The notes beneath the pieces were generated by a model. It saw only the letters and a program-made list of their open reading frames with translations. It was not told where the DNA came from and ran no database searches. The translations under genes and the position numbers were made by a program. Shown one piece after another: positions 33,106 to 42,432 of a stretch of DNA of 64,000 bases (positions are counted from its first letter, which is position 1; each line of letters starts with the position of its first letter). The stretch comes from Polyangiaceae bacterium (GTDB lineage: Bacteria > Myxococcota_A > Polyangia > Polyangiales > Polyangiaceae), in assembly GCA_041389725.1 (NCBI GenBank), contig JAWKRG010000010.1:310001-374000 (forward strand), written 5' to 3'.

Positions 33106-36100
33106 GATGGCGATGATCTTCGGCTGCTTGATGCTGGCGTGCTCTCGGGGCCACAGGATGGAAATGGGTGCGGGCAGTCCGCCAGCACCGGCCTTCTTCG
33201 CCAGCCAGATCTGATAGACCTCGCCGCGAATCATGCTCGGGCCGAAGCCGCTTGCCTTGGAAGTTGACTTGGTGACACGGGTGATGCGCGGCGGGTAGGC
33301 GTAGGTCTTGATGTTGTCGAAGTCGCGGCGGAGCGAGAAGCGCTTCACCGTTGTTACCAGTTCGGTGCCCGCTTCGGTCACGAGCACACCTCCGGCGATG
33401 CGCAGGAATCGCTTCGCGCACTCTTCCAGGTCGGGGCTGTCGCGTAGCAGCGACACGTATTCCTTCAGTACCAGCAGCACGGGCTTGGGCAGATCGACGG
33501 CACTGGGCTGTTCTAGGTCTTGTCCCTGTTTGGGGGCCACTGACCCTTGGTTCGCGGCTGCTTCGCTCGGATGCGACGCTGCTTCGTCCGCGCTCGCTGC
33601 GGCCGTCACCTCCGGCCGGCAATCGAAGGTTCCCGTCAGTGCGTCCGCCTTCCGGTCATAGACCAGACCAGACTCGACGAAGCGGACGCCCGTTGACGAC
33701 GAACGTGCACAGGCTACCGCGATATCATCAAGGGGCTCGCCGCTGTTCAGATCGAAGTCGAGCTGGCTTCGCGCCCCGATCAGATCGATGCGCTTGCCCT
33801 GTTGCAGCGCGACAAAACCCTTCGTGAGATCGATGGGGCCGACTTCAACGGGTTCGCCGGGCGACAGCAGCCGCTCGATCGCACGGGAAAGGGCCCTGCC
33901 CGTGGCGGGCCCGGGCGGTAGCGCAGCCAGCGCGTAGGCCACGACATAGGCGGAATCGTACGCCGATCCGGCTGCATCGGACGAAGTCTGCCGGTCCCGA
34001 GCCGCTGCGTCGTAGCGCCGGGTGAACGCTGCCGTAGCGGGGGTAGCCTTGGGCGCAAGCCCGATGACGCGCCCGCCGAGCGTGGGATGGCGCTGCATCA
34101 GATCTGGCAACGCGCCGCTGGCGTCGAGGGCTGCACCGACGACGTACAAAGGACGATGTTTGGTGTTCGAGGCCCAGCGCTCTTCCAAGGGCGCGATCAC
34201 GCGCCCGAGCGTAGCGTCGTCGGCATCATGAAGGATGACGACATGTGGCCGACGATCGACGAGTTTCGCGATTGCCTGCGCGGCGCGAGTGCCTTCCGTG
34301 CCTGATGCCGTCAGAGCGACTTTCTGGAAGTGCTCACCATTGTCGACCGCGGGCTTGTCGTTGAAGCGCAGCACTGCGAGCAGATCGGCCGCCAGCCTCT
34401 TGCCGCTCTCGTCTTGGGGAAGGCACAGGCTCACGTTGAGCGGCTTGCTCCGCAGCGATGGCTGTTCGCGTCGCAGCCTGGGCTCCGCGAACTTTGCGAC
34501 CAGCTTTCCCAAGGCGCGCACACGAGACGCGTTCGCGAAGCTGCGCCAGACCAGCCGCGGCGCGTCGGGAGGTTGGCGTGCTTTCTCCGACAGCGAGCTG
34601 CCATTGATTGCCGCCAGAATGAGCACGTCGTTGTTCACGAACCGGGTGCGAAGAAGATCCCGCGCGCCCGCGTTCTCACCGAAGCCGATGACCGCGGCGA
34701 CCCGAACGTCTTCGACCAAGTGTCGCGCCGCCGCATCGGGGTCGGCTGCATCGTCGCAGGCAATCAAGCCGATTGGACGCGTGGTCGAGCCGGACGGCAC
34801 GCCGCCCGCCACTTTCGAGACTTCGCGCACGGCCAGGGCAGCCGCGCGCTGGGCAGACTCGCCGAGCGTCTTCTGGGTGGGGTCGTTGGAACCTTGGGGA
34901 AACATGGTTCCGATCCAGACCGTGTCATCCCGACGGGTCGCGCCCGGCTCCACTTCGACGCGACACTGCGCAGAGCCGAGCGCGACGCAGGTGCCGTCCT
35001 CCCGGCAACGTGCTGGTTCACCCAGGCTCTTCGAGCAACCCGCGGCGTCTTCGCACTTTGCGGGAGCGGCCGAGGCGACGGGGCTCGGCGCGCCACGATC
35101 GCGCCACGCAAGCGTGGAGGCGACGCCCACGAGAGCAATCGCGCCGACGGCGAGTACCGCGGTCGCGCGGCGGGACGGTTTGCTGCCCACCGCCGCGTCG
35201 TCGACGGCGCTGGCGGGGGCGCGCTCCGCTTCGGACTCGCGCTCCTGAGGCGCAAGGGGGCGCAGAGCGCTTTTCGTGAGGGGCGCGTCCGCTGCCAGGG
35301 GTTCGAGTCGTTCGGCGAGCTCGCGAGCACTTCCGATGCGCTTGCTGCGGTCGCGCTGCAGTCCAGCGTGAACCGCCAGCGCGAGCTCGGGACCCACCCA
35401 AGGCGCCACGGCTTGAATGTGCGGAACGTCCTTGGTGTAGAGCGCGACCAGGATCTCACCGAAGTCTTTGCACTCGGCCCAGGGCTTTTGCCCGCTCAGC
35501 GCTGCGTGCAGGGAAAGCGCCATGCTCCAGAGATCCGTTCGGCCATCGACGGACTTCGGACTCTGGACTTGTTCCGGCGACATGTAGGCGGGAGTGCCGA
35601 CCAGACCGCCGGTCTGGGTCAGCGCCGAACTTTCGTCCGTCGCGGGTAGCTCTTGCTTGACGACGCCGAAGTCGCAGAGCTTGACGGTGATGGTGTCGTC
35701 TTCGTTCTCGTGCAGGAAGATGTTGCTTGGTTTGATGTCGCGGTGCACCAAGCCCAGGTCGTGGGCCGCCGCCAGGCCAATGCACGCGTCCGCGATGATC
35801 CGCGCTGCGACCGCAGGTGGCAGCGCGCCGGTCCGCGTCAGGGTGGAGGAGAGGTCACGGCCCGAGAGCAGCTCCATGACCATGAAGGGCGGCGTGTGGG
35901 TGGTGTTCACTTCCAACACTCGAGTCACGTGCTCACTGTCGATGCGCATGGCGCTCCGCGCTTCACGCGCAAAACGCCGTATCGCCTCCGCGGACAGCCC
36001 GTCGGGGCGCATCACCTTCAGCGCGAGTGGCGTGCCCTGCGGGTCACGGGTCTCGAAGACCGAGCCCATTCCGCCCGAGCCGAGCAGGCGCAGCAGTGGG

Positions 36101-36864
36101 TAGCCGGCGACGCTGTCACCCACCGCGAGGGCGAAGGGCTCCACCTCCGGGCGCTCGGGTCCGGAGCGCACGGTCTCGGCGCTTTCACGTTCAGAGGCGG
36201 AGACGTCCTTGCCTTTTTCAATGTCGTAGCTGCGGCCGTCGTTGTCGTCGTCACCCGCAGCACCGTTCGGTGCTTCCTCAGCGGGTGGCGTGGCGTCGCT
36301 ATTGCCAACGGCGTTCGGGATCACGCGTCCCGCGCGGGGATCGAGGCGAGCCGCGCAAGCGGCCAGTTCGTCGGCGAGTGTCTGAGCGCTGGGCCGTTGC
36401 TCCGGAGGCGCAACGACGAGGGCTTCGTGAACCAGGGTCGCCAACTGCGCGTCGATCCAGGGCGCGAGGCGCTGCAGCTTGGGCACGCCGTTGTTGGTCA
36501 GGCTCTCGAGCAGCCTCTTGCCGGTGTGGGGGTAGGGCGTGTGACCGCACACTGACTCGTAGAGGACCACGCCAAGCGACCAGACGTCGCTCGCGGTAGC
36601 GTGACTTAGGGTGTTGCTCAGGCGCTCCGGAGCCAAGTACCGCTGTGCACTCTCAGCGCTGCCCGCGGCGAGCTCGACCTCGTCCGGTGAAGTGTAGTAG
36701 ATGGCGTCCGCACTCAATGCGCCATGCACACTGCCGCGCGAGTGCAGCTCCCCCACGATGTGGGCCAGTCGCGCGCCCAGCCGCGCAGCCTCCGCTGGTC
36801 CCAAGGGCCCGTCGCGTTCGAGCGTCTGCGCGAGGGTTCCGCGTCCGGTGCTTGCCTTCGCCAT
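33094..36864 (-). CDS. Receptor protein kinase: degenerate kinase, active Ser/Thr kinase, membrane segment, periplasmic ligand-binding domain
   Basis: A 1,256-residue protein. Residues 1-175 are the C-lobe of a kinase that has lost catalysis: no glycine loop, HGALSADAI (47-55) in place of HRDLKPxN and ELAAG in place of DFG, yet YLAPERL and DVWSLGVVLYE remain. Residues 250-525 are a complete kinase: GSGGMG 262-267, Lys283, HRDIKPSN 374-381, DFG 398-400. A single membrane segment lies at 568-586. The outer part (about 648-1065) resembles the type 1 periplasmic binding fold of branched-chain amino acid receptors (VWIGTMFPQG, AAVIGFGENAGA). A C-terminal region to 1256 is unrecognised. It probably senses a small extracytoplasmic ligand. 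Confidence 0.9.
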   Translation of the reverse strand: MAKASTGRGTLAQTLERDGPLGPAEAARLGARLAHIVGELHSRGSVHGALSADAIYYTSPDEVELAAGSAESAQRYLAPERLSNTLSHATASDVWSLGVVLYESVCGHTPYPHTGKRLLESLTNNGVPKLQRLAPWIDAQLATLVHEALVVAPPEQRPSAQTLADELAACAARLDPRAGRVIPNAVGNSDATPPAEEAPNGAAGDDDNDGRSYDIEKGKDVSASERESAETVRSGPERPEVEPFALAVGDSVAGYPLLRLLGSGGMGSVFETRDPQGTPLALKVMRPDGLSAEAIRRFAREARSAMRIDSEHVTRVLEVNTTHTPPFMVMELLSGRDLSSTLTRTGALPPAVAARIIADACIGLAAAHDLGLVHRDIKPSNIFLHENEDDTITVKLCDFGVVKQELPATDESSALTQTGGLVGTPAYMSPEQVQSPKSVDGRTDLWSMALSLHAALSGQKPWAECKDFGEILVALYTKDVPHIQAVAPWVGPELALAVHAGLQRDRSKRIGSARELAERLEPLAADAPLTKSALRPLAPQERESEAERAPASAVDDAAVGSKPSRRATAVLAVGAIALVGVASTLAWRDRGAPSPVASAAPAKCEDAAGCSKSLGEPARCREDGTCVALGSAQCRVEVEPGATRRDDTVWIGTMFPQGSNDPTQKTLGESAQRAAALAVREVSKVAGGVPSGSTTRPIGLIACDDAADPDAAARHLVEDVRVAAVIGFGENAGARDLLRTRFVNNDVLILAAINGSSLSEKARQPPDAPRLVWRSFANASRVRALGKLVAKFAEPRLRREQPSLRSKPLNVSLCLPQDESGKRLAADLLAVLRFNDKPAVDNGEHFQKVALTASGTEGTRAAQAIAKLVDRRPHVVILHDADDATLGRVIAPLEERWASNTKHRPLYVVGAALDASGALPDLMQRHPTLGGRVIGLAPKATPATAAFTRRYDAAARDRQTSSDAAGSAYDSAYVVAYALAALPPGPATGRALSRAIERLLSPGEPVEVGPIDLTKGFVALQQGKRIDLIGARSQLDFDLNSGEPLDDIAVACARSSSTGVRFVESGLVYDRKADALTGTFDCRPEVTAAASADEAASHPSEAAANQGSVAPKQGQDLEQPSAVDLPKPVLLVLKEYVSLLRDSPDLEECAKRFLRIAGGVLVTEAGTELVTTVKRFSLRRDFDNIKTYAYPPRITRVTKSTSKASGFGPSMIRGEVYQIWLAKKAGAGGLPAPISILWPREHASIKQPKIIAIGAL

Positions 36865-37003
36865 GCTCGTCGACTGCGAAGCGCCGCTTTCGCCGTGGGG
36901 CGCGCGACGTCCCGCGGATCTCTTTCTACTGCCTTTTCGCGCTCAACGCCAAGCTGGTGGGTGGTCGGGCAGTCTCGACTCCAGCGCGGTCGGAGCCGCA
37001 CGC

Positions 37004-37738
37004 TCAGCCAGGGCAGGCGGGGTCGGTGATCTTCAGCTTTGCGGTGGTCTCACCGATGCCTTGCAGCTTCACCGCGAGGTCGAAGGGGTGGGTGCCGCCG
37101 TCGCACGGCACATCGAGAATGGTGAAGACGGTCAGGCTCTCGCCGCAGTGGAGCTTGATCGCGCTGGCGTGGCTGGCTGGGAGGCCATTCATGGTGGTGG
37201 TGGTATCGACGCGAGTGCACGCTACGTTGTTGGCGCCCTTCACACGCAGGCGGAAGCTGATCATCGGGGAGCCTTGGCCACCCCAAGTCAGCGCGGCTTC
37301 TTCGTTCTCGGCAAAGGGGCGAAAGGTGCCGAGTGTTGCGGGCCCCACCTCAACGGTCGCGCCCGAGGTCGTGCCAGAGAAGGGATCCGTGCAGCTCTCC
37401 ACCAAGGGCGGCACCGGACATCCGCCGCCGAAGGTGGGCTCGCAGGTGGCCTGCCCATCCCATCTGCCGTTGACACAAGTGTAGGTCCACGTGTCGACCA
37501 GATTCTGATCCTGAAAGGTGCAGGACTCGCTGAGATCACACGCAGCGCCAACGAAGGGGCGCTCGGCCGGACAAGCCGTGTCCGGGACGAAGCACGCGCC
37601 GCCTCCGCCGGAGCCGCCGCTCGCCCCGCTTCCGCCCTGGCCGCCTGCACCGCCCGATGCAGGGTCGCCGTTCGAAGTCGAGCCGCACGCCGTCGCTGCC
37701 ACGGCCGCCAATAGTCCAAAGTGTGCCAACAAGCGCAT
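37004..37738 (-). CDS. Lipoprotein of unknown function
   Basis: A 244-residue protein with signal peptide and lipobox ATAC (Cys18), a Gly/Ser/Ala linker (about 25-47), then a Cys-rich N-terminal part and a beta-rich C-terminal part (ISFRLRVKGANNVACTRVD, LKITDPACPG). It is probably surface-exposed. No family or catalytic motif was recognised. It is the next gene upstream of the receptor kinase on the same strand, separated by about 140 bp. Confidence 0.8.
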   Translation of the reverse strand: MRLLAHFGLLAAVAATACGSTSNGDPASGGAGGQGGSGASGGSGGGGACFVPDTACPAERPFVGAACDLSESCTFQDQNLVDTWTYTCVNGRWDGQATCEPTFGGGCPVPPLVESCTDPFSGTTSGATVEVGPATLGTFRPFAENEEAALTWGGQGSPMISFRLRVKGANNVACTRVDTTTTMNGLPASHASAIKLHCGESLTVFTILDVPCDGGTHPFDLAVKLQGIGETTAKLKITDPACPG

Positions 37739-37783
37739 CGCGTGCGAGCTAGCAATCCGCGTGCCGCCCGCCGCGCGGGGAAG

Positions 37784-37990
37784 CTAGGCGTAGATCTTCA
37801 GCTTGGATCCGAGGGTCGATCCTGGTTCGGGTTGGTTCACGCCCAGGTTGTAGCGACTGTCTCGCCCCGGATCTGGCACAAATACCTCGCCGCCGGACCA
37901 CTGGCGATCCGGGTGCGCCGGGTCGATACCGCGCTTGGCGAGCTCGACGTCGGCACAGTTCCGGCACATGTAGCCGTTGACCAGACGCAT
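37784..37990 (-). CDS. Small CxxC protein, 68 residues
   Basis: From the ATG at 37990 it reads MRLVNGYMCRNCADVELAKR and continues to KLKIYA, with one CxxC pair and several Gly/Pro/Asp turns. The protein-like composition and the CRNC knuckle suggest a real small metal-binding or redox protein. A longer Arg-rich extension upstream in the same frame is probably not translated. No good ribosome binding site was seen, so confidence is limited. Function unknown. Confidence 0.5.
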   Translation of the reverse strand: MRLVNGYMCRNCADVELAKRGIDPAHPDRQWSGGEVFVPDPGRDSRYNLGVNQPEPGSTLGSKLKIYA

Positions 37991-38051
37991 CGAGGGGCAG
38001 AACGGTCGGCGGCGAGGTAACTTGAGGCGTCGCGGTCCGCGGTCGCTGGAG

Positions 38052-39281
38052 CTACTGCAGGTCGATGGCGATCTGGCGAAACGTGGTCGCGCCTTCGGGT
38101 TGAATCGCCACCCACACCCGCGGGTGGTTGGCAAAGTCTGCTTCGGAAAAGGTGTAGTGGACGCCATTGTAGGCGTCCGTGTTCGGAGACTTCAGGCTGC
38201 CCGCCAAGGTGGCGCTGCCAAAGCTCGTGATCGGCGAGTAGGACCACGCCACCGAGTAACCGTGACCGGACTGATCCTTGCGACGGCCCCAACCGAGTTT
38301 GACGGTGTGTGTGGCCGGATCGTAGGCACCGTTCAAGCTTCGAACCTGCGCCAGGGGCACAGTGGCGTTGTCTTCGTAGAAGAGGCTGAACTCGCGGAAC
38401 TGGACCTGCCCCGAAGCACTGGCGTAGGGCAAGTCGTAATAGAACGACGTCATCATCGAGAAGTAGTTGTACTGATTGCCGCCGCTCGGGAACTCCTGGT
38501 CCCCTTGCTCGTCGGCACCGGGCTCGCCGCGCTGGTGGTCCGGATAGGTATCGATGATGACGTGGTACCAGAGGCCGTCGCTGGGAATGTCGAGGAAGTG
38601 ATAGAAGTGCCAGTTGTTGTCGTCGCTGCCTGACCACGGCCCGTCTGTCTTCGAGCCGACGTGCAGGAAGGAAGCCCATTCGATGTTGTGGCCTCCGGAA
38701 GTGCTGATGCTCATCCCCTGGGCTTGCTTCACTCGAAAGCGGAGCCGATTGAAGCCGCTGTCGCTCCAGGTTCCCGACTCCACCAGCTTGCGGATGAAGT
38801 ACCAGCCGAGATTGTCGACGCTCCGAAAGTAGATCTGCGGAGCGCCCGCAACGTCCAGGGTCAGCGTGGAATTGCTGACGCTGGGGTTGCTGGAGTCGTG
38901 CTGGGGGTACCAGAGCGGTTGGGGTGGGGATTCGGGGTTTGGGAGCACCGAGTTGGTTCGCAGATCCGAGAAGTCGTCGAGCACGATGGGATCGGCAGCG
39001 GGAAGCGCGCCCGTGCCGCCACTCGAGCTTGCGCCGGTGCCGCCGCTGCCTGCACTGGCGCCGCTCCCCGCCGTTCCCCCGCTGCCCGCGCTTCCTCCGC
39101 TGGCGCCCACCCCCGCGCTGGCACCGGAGCCTGCGCTGGCGCCGTTCCCCGCCGCGTTCCCTGCGCCGGCTGAGCCTCCACCTCCTCCGTCGTCATTGCT
39201 GTCGCTGCACGCGAACAGCGCCAGTGTGGATAGAACCGCGCTGGCGTGGACCACGCTTCGGTGAAGGAGGAGACGCACCAT
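38052..39281 (-). CDS. Lipoprotein with a long Gly/Ser/Ala linker and a carbohydrate-binding-like C-terminal region
   Basis: A 409-residue protein from the ATG at 39281, the start that gives a clean signal peptide and lipobox LFAC. Residues about 30-95 are almost only Gly, Ala, Ser and Thr. The remainder is beta-rich with many Trp and Tyr (LDDFSDL, LTLDVAG, GWYFIRKLVESGTWSDSGFN, DNNWHFYHFLDIP), in the style of jelly-roll or carbohydrate-binding modules; this is resemblance, not identification. It is likely exposed on the cell surface. Its start region faces the next plus-strand lipoprotein gene. Confidence 0.78.
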   Translation of the reverse strand: MVRLLLHRSVVHASAVLSTLALFACSDSNDDGGGGGSAGAGNAAGNGASAGSGASAGVGASGGSAGSGGTAGSGASAGSGGTGASSSGGTGALPAADPIVLDDFSDLRTNSVLPNPESPPQPLWYPQHDSSNPSVSNSTLTLDVAGAPQIYFRSVDNLGWYFIRKLVESGTWSDSGFNRLRFRVKQAQGMSISTSGGHNIEWASFLHVGSKTDGPWSGSDDNNWHFYHFLDIPSDGLWYHVIIDTYPDHQRGEPGADEQGDQEFPSGGNQYNYFSMMTSFYYDLPYASASGQVQFREFSLFYEDNATVPLAQVRSLNGAYDPATHTVKLGWGRRKDQSGHGYSVAWSYSPITSFGSATLAGSLKSPNTDAYNGVHYTFSEADFANHPRVWVAIQPEGATTFRQIAIDLQ

Positions 39282-39486
39282 CCACACAGGGTCGCGCGCG
39301 TCGGGCTGTGGGTCAAGTCGCCCCGTCCGACCGGTTCGCGGAGGGGCAAACAGTCCAGTCGCGCTGTGCGCCCGCGCCACGCCGCACTGAATTCTCACGA
39401 CTGCGGATGCGGGCGTTTGACCGCGCCACAGCTTGGGGTGTCATTCAGGTGCGCCTGTGGCATGGTGGCTGCGAACAGGTGGGCGC

Positions 39487-39570
39487 GATGAGGTGGCTGC
39501 GACGAGATCGGCGTGATGAGGGCGCCGAGACGAGGTCGGCGCGATGAAGGCGCCGCGATGAGGGCGCCGC
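39487..39570. repeat. 14-bp tandem repeat, six copies, overlapping a start codon
   Basis: Units begin at 39487, 39501, 39515, 39529, 39543 and 39557, with consensus GATGAGGGCGCCGC and variants such as GACGAGGTCGGCGC. Four units contain ATG (39488, 39516, 39544, 39558). The last is the preferred start of the lipoprotein gene; the one at 39516 is in the same frame, the other two are not. Confidence 0.85.
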
Positions 39571-40574
39571 GCAGCCTCGATTCCAAGGTGGCGGTCACGA
39601 TGTTGCTAGCGCTCCTCGCCTGCAAACGGAGTGGTGGGCGCACCAGCTACTGGACCAGCGCGTGCGTGCCCCAGGGCAGCGAGGCCGTCCTGGTCACCGG
39701 CGGGGACGAGAGCGCCGAGTTGGATCTCGCCAATGGCAGTGTGCGACAGCGCAAAGCCGAGTACCGCAAGGCAATCGGATGCCGCGCCGACGGCAGCGTC
39801 GTCGAAAGCGGGATCTTCTCCACGGTGATGGGGTCAACGACTGCCGGAGTTGTCGCGTTGCACTGGTCAGACCCGAACAGCGAGCTGAATTGGGATCGCT
39901 TGGTGGTCGATGCTCCGGGCACGGAGCCGCGCTCCTTCGAGCTGCAAGCGTCGCTCTTTGCCGATATCGGTAGCGGTCACCCCGCCGCGCTCACGGTGAA
40001 GCCCGCGGGTCTGCTCCACGAGGATAGTGCGGTGGTGGTGGCAGGCTACGAGCCGCGCACCGTGGCCGGACGCGACGCGACGCCGACGCCTTTCGCCTTC
40101 TACAGTTTGGACTTGAGCAGCGGCAAGGCGTCGCGCTGGGGTGCGGTGTTTCCGAGCGCGGACATCGTGCACCATCACTTCGCACGCCAATACGCCATTG
40201 CTCGCGATGGCTCGGTCGCACTGGGCGTTTTTGGCACAGAGAACAAACTGCTAGCGGCAGGACTCACTCGAGACGGGAGCGTGGGTTTTCGCTTTCCGCT
40301 CGACGGCGCTTGGGAAGTACAGGCGGCTGCCGTCGCCCAAGACGGAAGTCGTGCCGCGGTCGGATTGACCCTGAGCGGCGGAAACAGCTCGCACGTGGAT
40401 CTCATCGACATGAAGAGCGGTGCGCTCGTGAAGCGCTGGCCCGCGTCGCCGACTCCCGGGCGCGTCCACTTCTTGCACTTCCTCAAGAACGGTGATCTCG
40501 TGCTCATCACTTCCGCACGCCTCGCGGCGCGGCTTTCGCCAAGCGGCGAGGTGCGCTGGCAACAGGGGAGTTGA
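39558..40574 (+). CDS. Lipoprotein with a beta-propeller-like body
   Basis: A 338-residue protein if started at the ATG at 39558, giving a signal peptide and lipobox LLAC (Cys22). Start sites at 39516 or a GTG at 39513 are also open because the upstream DNA is a 14-bp tandem repeat rich in ATG. The mature part has regular beta segments with Asp/Gly turns (AELDLANGSV, SVALGVFGTENKLLAAGLTRDGSVGF, AVAQDGSRAAVGL), as in WD40/PQQ-type propellers, though no repeat family was certain. Function unknown. Confidence 0.75.
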   Translation: MRAPRSLDSKVAVTMLLALLACKRSGGRTSYWTSACVPQGSEAVLVTGGDESAELDLANGSVRQRKAEYRKAIGCRADGSVVESGIFSTVMGSTTAGVVALHWSDPNSELNWDRLVVDAPGTEPRSFELQASLFADIGSGHPAALTVKPAGLLHEDSAVVVAGYEPRTVAGRDATPTPFAFYSLDLSSGKASRWGAVFPSADIVHHHFARQYAIARDGSVALGVFGTENKLLAAGLTRDGSVGFRFPLDGAWEVQAAAVAQDGSRAAVGLTLSGGNSSHVDLIDMKSGALVKRWPASPTPGRVHFLHFLKNGDLVLITSARLAARLSPSGEVRWQQGS

Positions 40575-40909
40575 CGGCTCTGGGCGATGTGCGCCGTCCA
40601 CTCTGGGACCGCGGCGCGGGTCGATCGAGGACGCGAGCCGGCGGCGATGCGTGCTGGCGCCTCGCGGTGGCGTGATGGAGAGCGCGCGGCATGACCGACA
40701 GCACCGGGACACCGCCAGGGCGGCGTGACCGAGGCCGCGGCGGCGTGACCCCGGGCGCCAGGAAAACCGGTGGAAGTTCAGGGGGTTGCCGACGTGGAGC
40801 GCGCGGGTGACGCACTCCGTGGCGGCGACCTCCCGCGACGAAAACGCGGCCTGCGCGCGGCGCTAGAAAACGCGTGCGGCACCGGGCGATCCGAGGGAAA
40901 CCCGGAGCC
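40575..40909. other. Intergenic region before the dihydropyrimidinase gene
   Basis: These 335 bp hold no supported gene. The sequence is extremely GC-rich, with short GGCGTGACC repeats near 40725-40750. A CGGAG ribosome binding site lies just before the ATG at 40910. No clear promoter elements or terminator were recognised. Confidence 0.4.
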
Positions 40910-42301
40910 ATGAGCATCTTGATCAAGAACGGGCGGGTGGTGACGGCTACGGACGACTACTACGCGGACGTGTTCGTCGACGGCGAGATCATCAAGACCA
41001 TCGGGCAAGGGCTCGACGTCAAGGCCGACAAGGTCATCGACGCCAAGGGCAAGCTCGTGATCCCTGGCGGCATCGATCCGCACACGCATTTGGACATGCC
41101 CTTCGGCGGCACGACGAGCGCCGATGACTTCGAGAGCGGCACCCTGGCCGCTGCTTTCGGCGGCACGACCACCCTGATCGACTTCGCCATCCAGACCAAG
41201 GGCGAGAGCACTCTCAAGGGGCTCGACGCTTGGCACGCCAAGGCCGAGGGTAAGGCGACCATCGACTACGGCTTCCACATGATCGTCACGGACATGGAGG
41301 ACAGCCGCCTGGGCGAGATGGACAAGCTCGTGGAAGCGGGGGTCACTTCCTACAAGCTGTTCATGGCCTATCCCGGCGTGCTCTACGTCGACGACGGCAC
41401 TCTGTACCGCACCTTCCGCCGGGCCGGCGAGAACGGCACGCGCATCTGCATGCACGCTGAAAACGGCATCGTGATCGACGAGATCATCAAAGCAGCAGTG
41501 AAAGACGGGAAGCTCGAGCCGCGCTGGCACGCACACACGCGGCCCACGCGCATGGAGGCCGAGGGCGTGTATCGCTCGATTGCCATCGCCGAGGTCGCGG
41601 ACGTGCCTCTGCACATCGTGCACTTGTCCTCCGCCGATGCTCTGGAGCAGGTGAAGCTCGCCCGTCAGCGGGGCGTGGACGTGCAGGCGGAGACCTGCCC
41701 CCAGTACCTGTTCCTGGACGAGAGCTACTACGACAAGCCGAACTTCGAGGGCGCCAAGTACGTGATGACGCCCGCGCTGCGCGAGAAGTGGAACCAAGAC
41801 GTGCTGTGGCAGGGCTTGAAGTTCGGTCACTTGTCTTTGGTTGCGACCGACCACTGCCCCTTCTGCTTCAAGGATCAAAAAGAGCTGGGCCGCGAGTCCT
41901 TCACCAAGATCCCGAACGGAGCCCCCGGCGTGGAGAATCGCATGGCGCTCATCTATCAAGGGGTGAAGAAGGGTTGGCTGAATCTCAACCGCTTCGTGGA
42001 GATCACCAGCACCTCGGCCGCGAAGACCTTCGGCCTGTTCCCCAAAAAGGGCACGATCGCCGTGGGCAGCGACGCCGACATCGTGATCTTCGATCCGGAG
42101 CGCAAGCTCACCATTAGCGCCAAGGATCAGGACACCCACCACATGAAGGTCGACTACTCGACCTACGAGGGTTTCGAGATCCAAGGCTATCCGGAGACCG
42201 TCATCTCGCGCGGGCGCCTGGTGGTCGAAGGCCGCAAAGCCGGCGTCAAAGGCGGCGGCAAGTTCATCAAGCGCGCGCGCGCAGGGGAGTTGCTGCGCTG
42301 A
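40910..42301 (+). CDS. hydA: Dihydropyrimidinase (D-hydantoinase family)
   Basis: A 463-residue cyclic amidohydrolase from the ATG at 40910. All binuclear zinc ligands are visible: His58 and His60 (DPHTHLD), the carboxylated Lys149 (SYKLFMAY), His182 (CMHAEN), His238 (HIVHLSS) and Asp314 (ATDHCPF). It opens dihydrouracil to N-carbamoyl-beta-alanine, and dihydrothymine likewise, the second step of the reductive pathway. The length fits the family. PreTA for step one lies at 45395-47984 and beta-ureidopropionase for step three at 13750, which supports a catabolic dihydropyrimidinase over a generic hydantoinase. Confidence 0.94.
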   Translation: MSILIKNGRVVTATDDYYADVFVDGEIIKTIGQGLDVKADKVIDAKGKLVIPGGIDPHTHLDMPFGGTTSADDFESGTLAAAFGGTTTLIDFAIQTKGESTLKGLDAWHAKAEGKATIDYGFHMIVTDMEDSRLGEMDKLVEAGVTSYKLFMAYPGVLYVDDGTLYRTFRRAGENGTRICMHAENGIVIDEIIKAAVKDGKLEPRWHAHTRPTRMEAEGVYRSIAIAEVADVPLHIVHLSSADALEQVKLARQRGVDVQAETCPQYLFLDESYYDKPNFEGAKYVMTPALREKWNQDVLWQGLKFGHLSLVATDHCPFCFKDQKELGRESFTKIPNGAPGVENRMALIYQGVKKGWLNLNRFVEITSTSAAKTFGLFPKKGTIAVGSDADIVIFDPERKLTISAKDQDTHHMKVDYSTYEGFEIQGYPETVISRGRLVVEGRKAGVKGGGKFIKRARAGELLR

Positions 42302-42311
42302 GAGCCCTCTC

Positions 42312-42370
42312 AGGCGCCGCACAGCCGCTGCGCCGTGATCTTTTCTAGGCACCGCACAACCGCGGCGCCC
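42312..42370. repeat. Imperfect 23-bp direct repeat after the dihydropyrimidinase gene
   Basis: AGGCGCCGCACAGCCGCTGC and a few following bases at 42312-42334 recur at 42347-42369 with three differences, 35 bp apart. Both copies lie in the short intergenic region before the next lipoprotein gene. Confidence 0.6.
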
Positions 42371-42432
42371 ACATGCTCCCCTGGCGCGGCCTGCGCCCTC
42401 ACGCTCACCGAGCTTTTCGAAAGTCGAAATCC

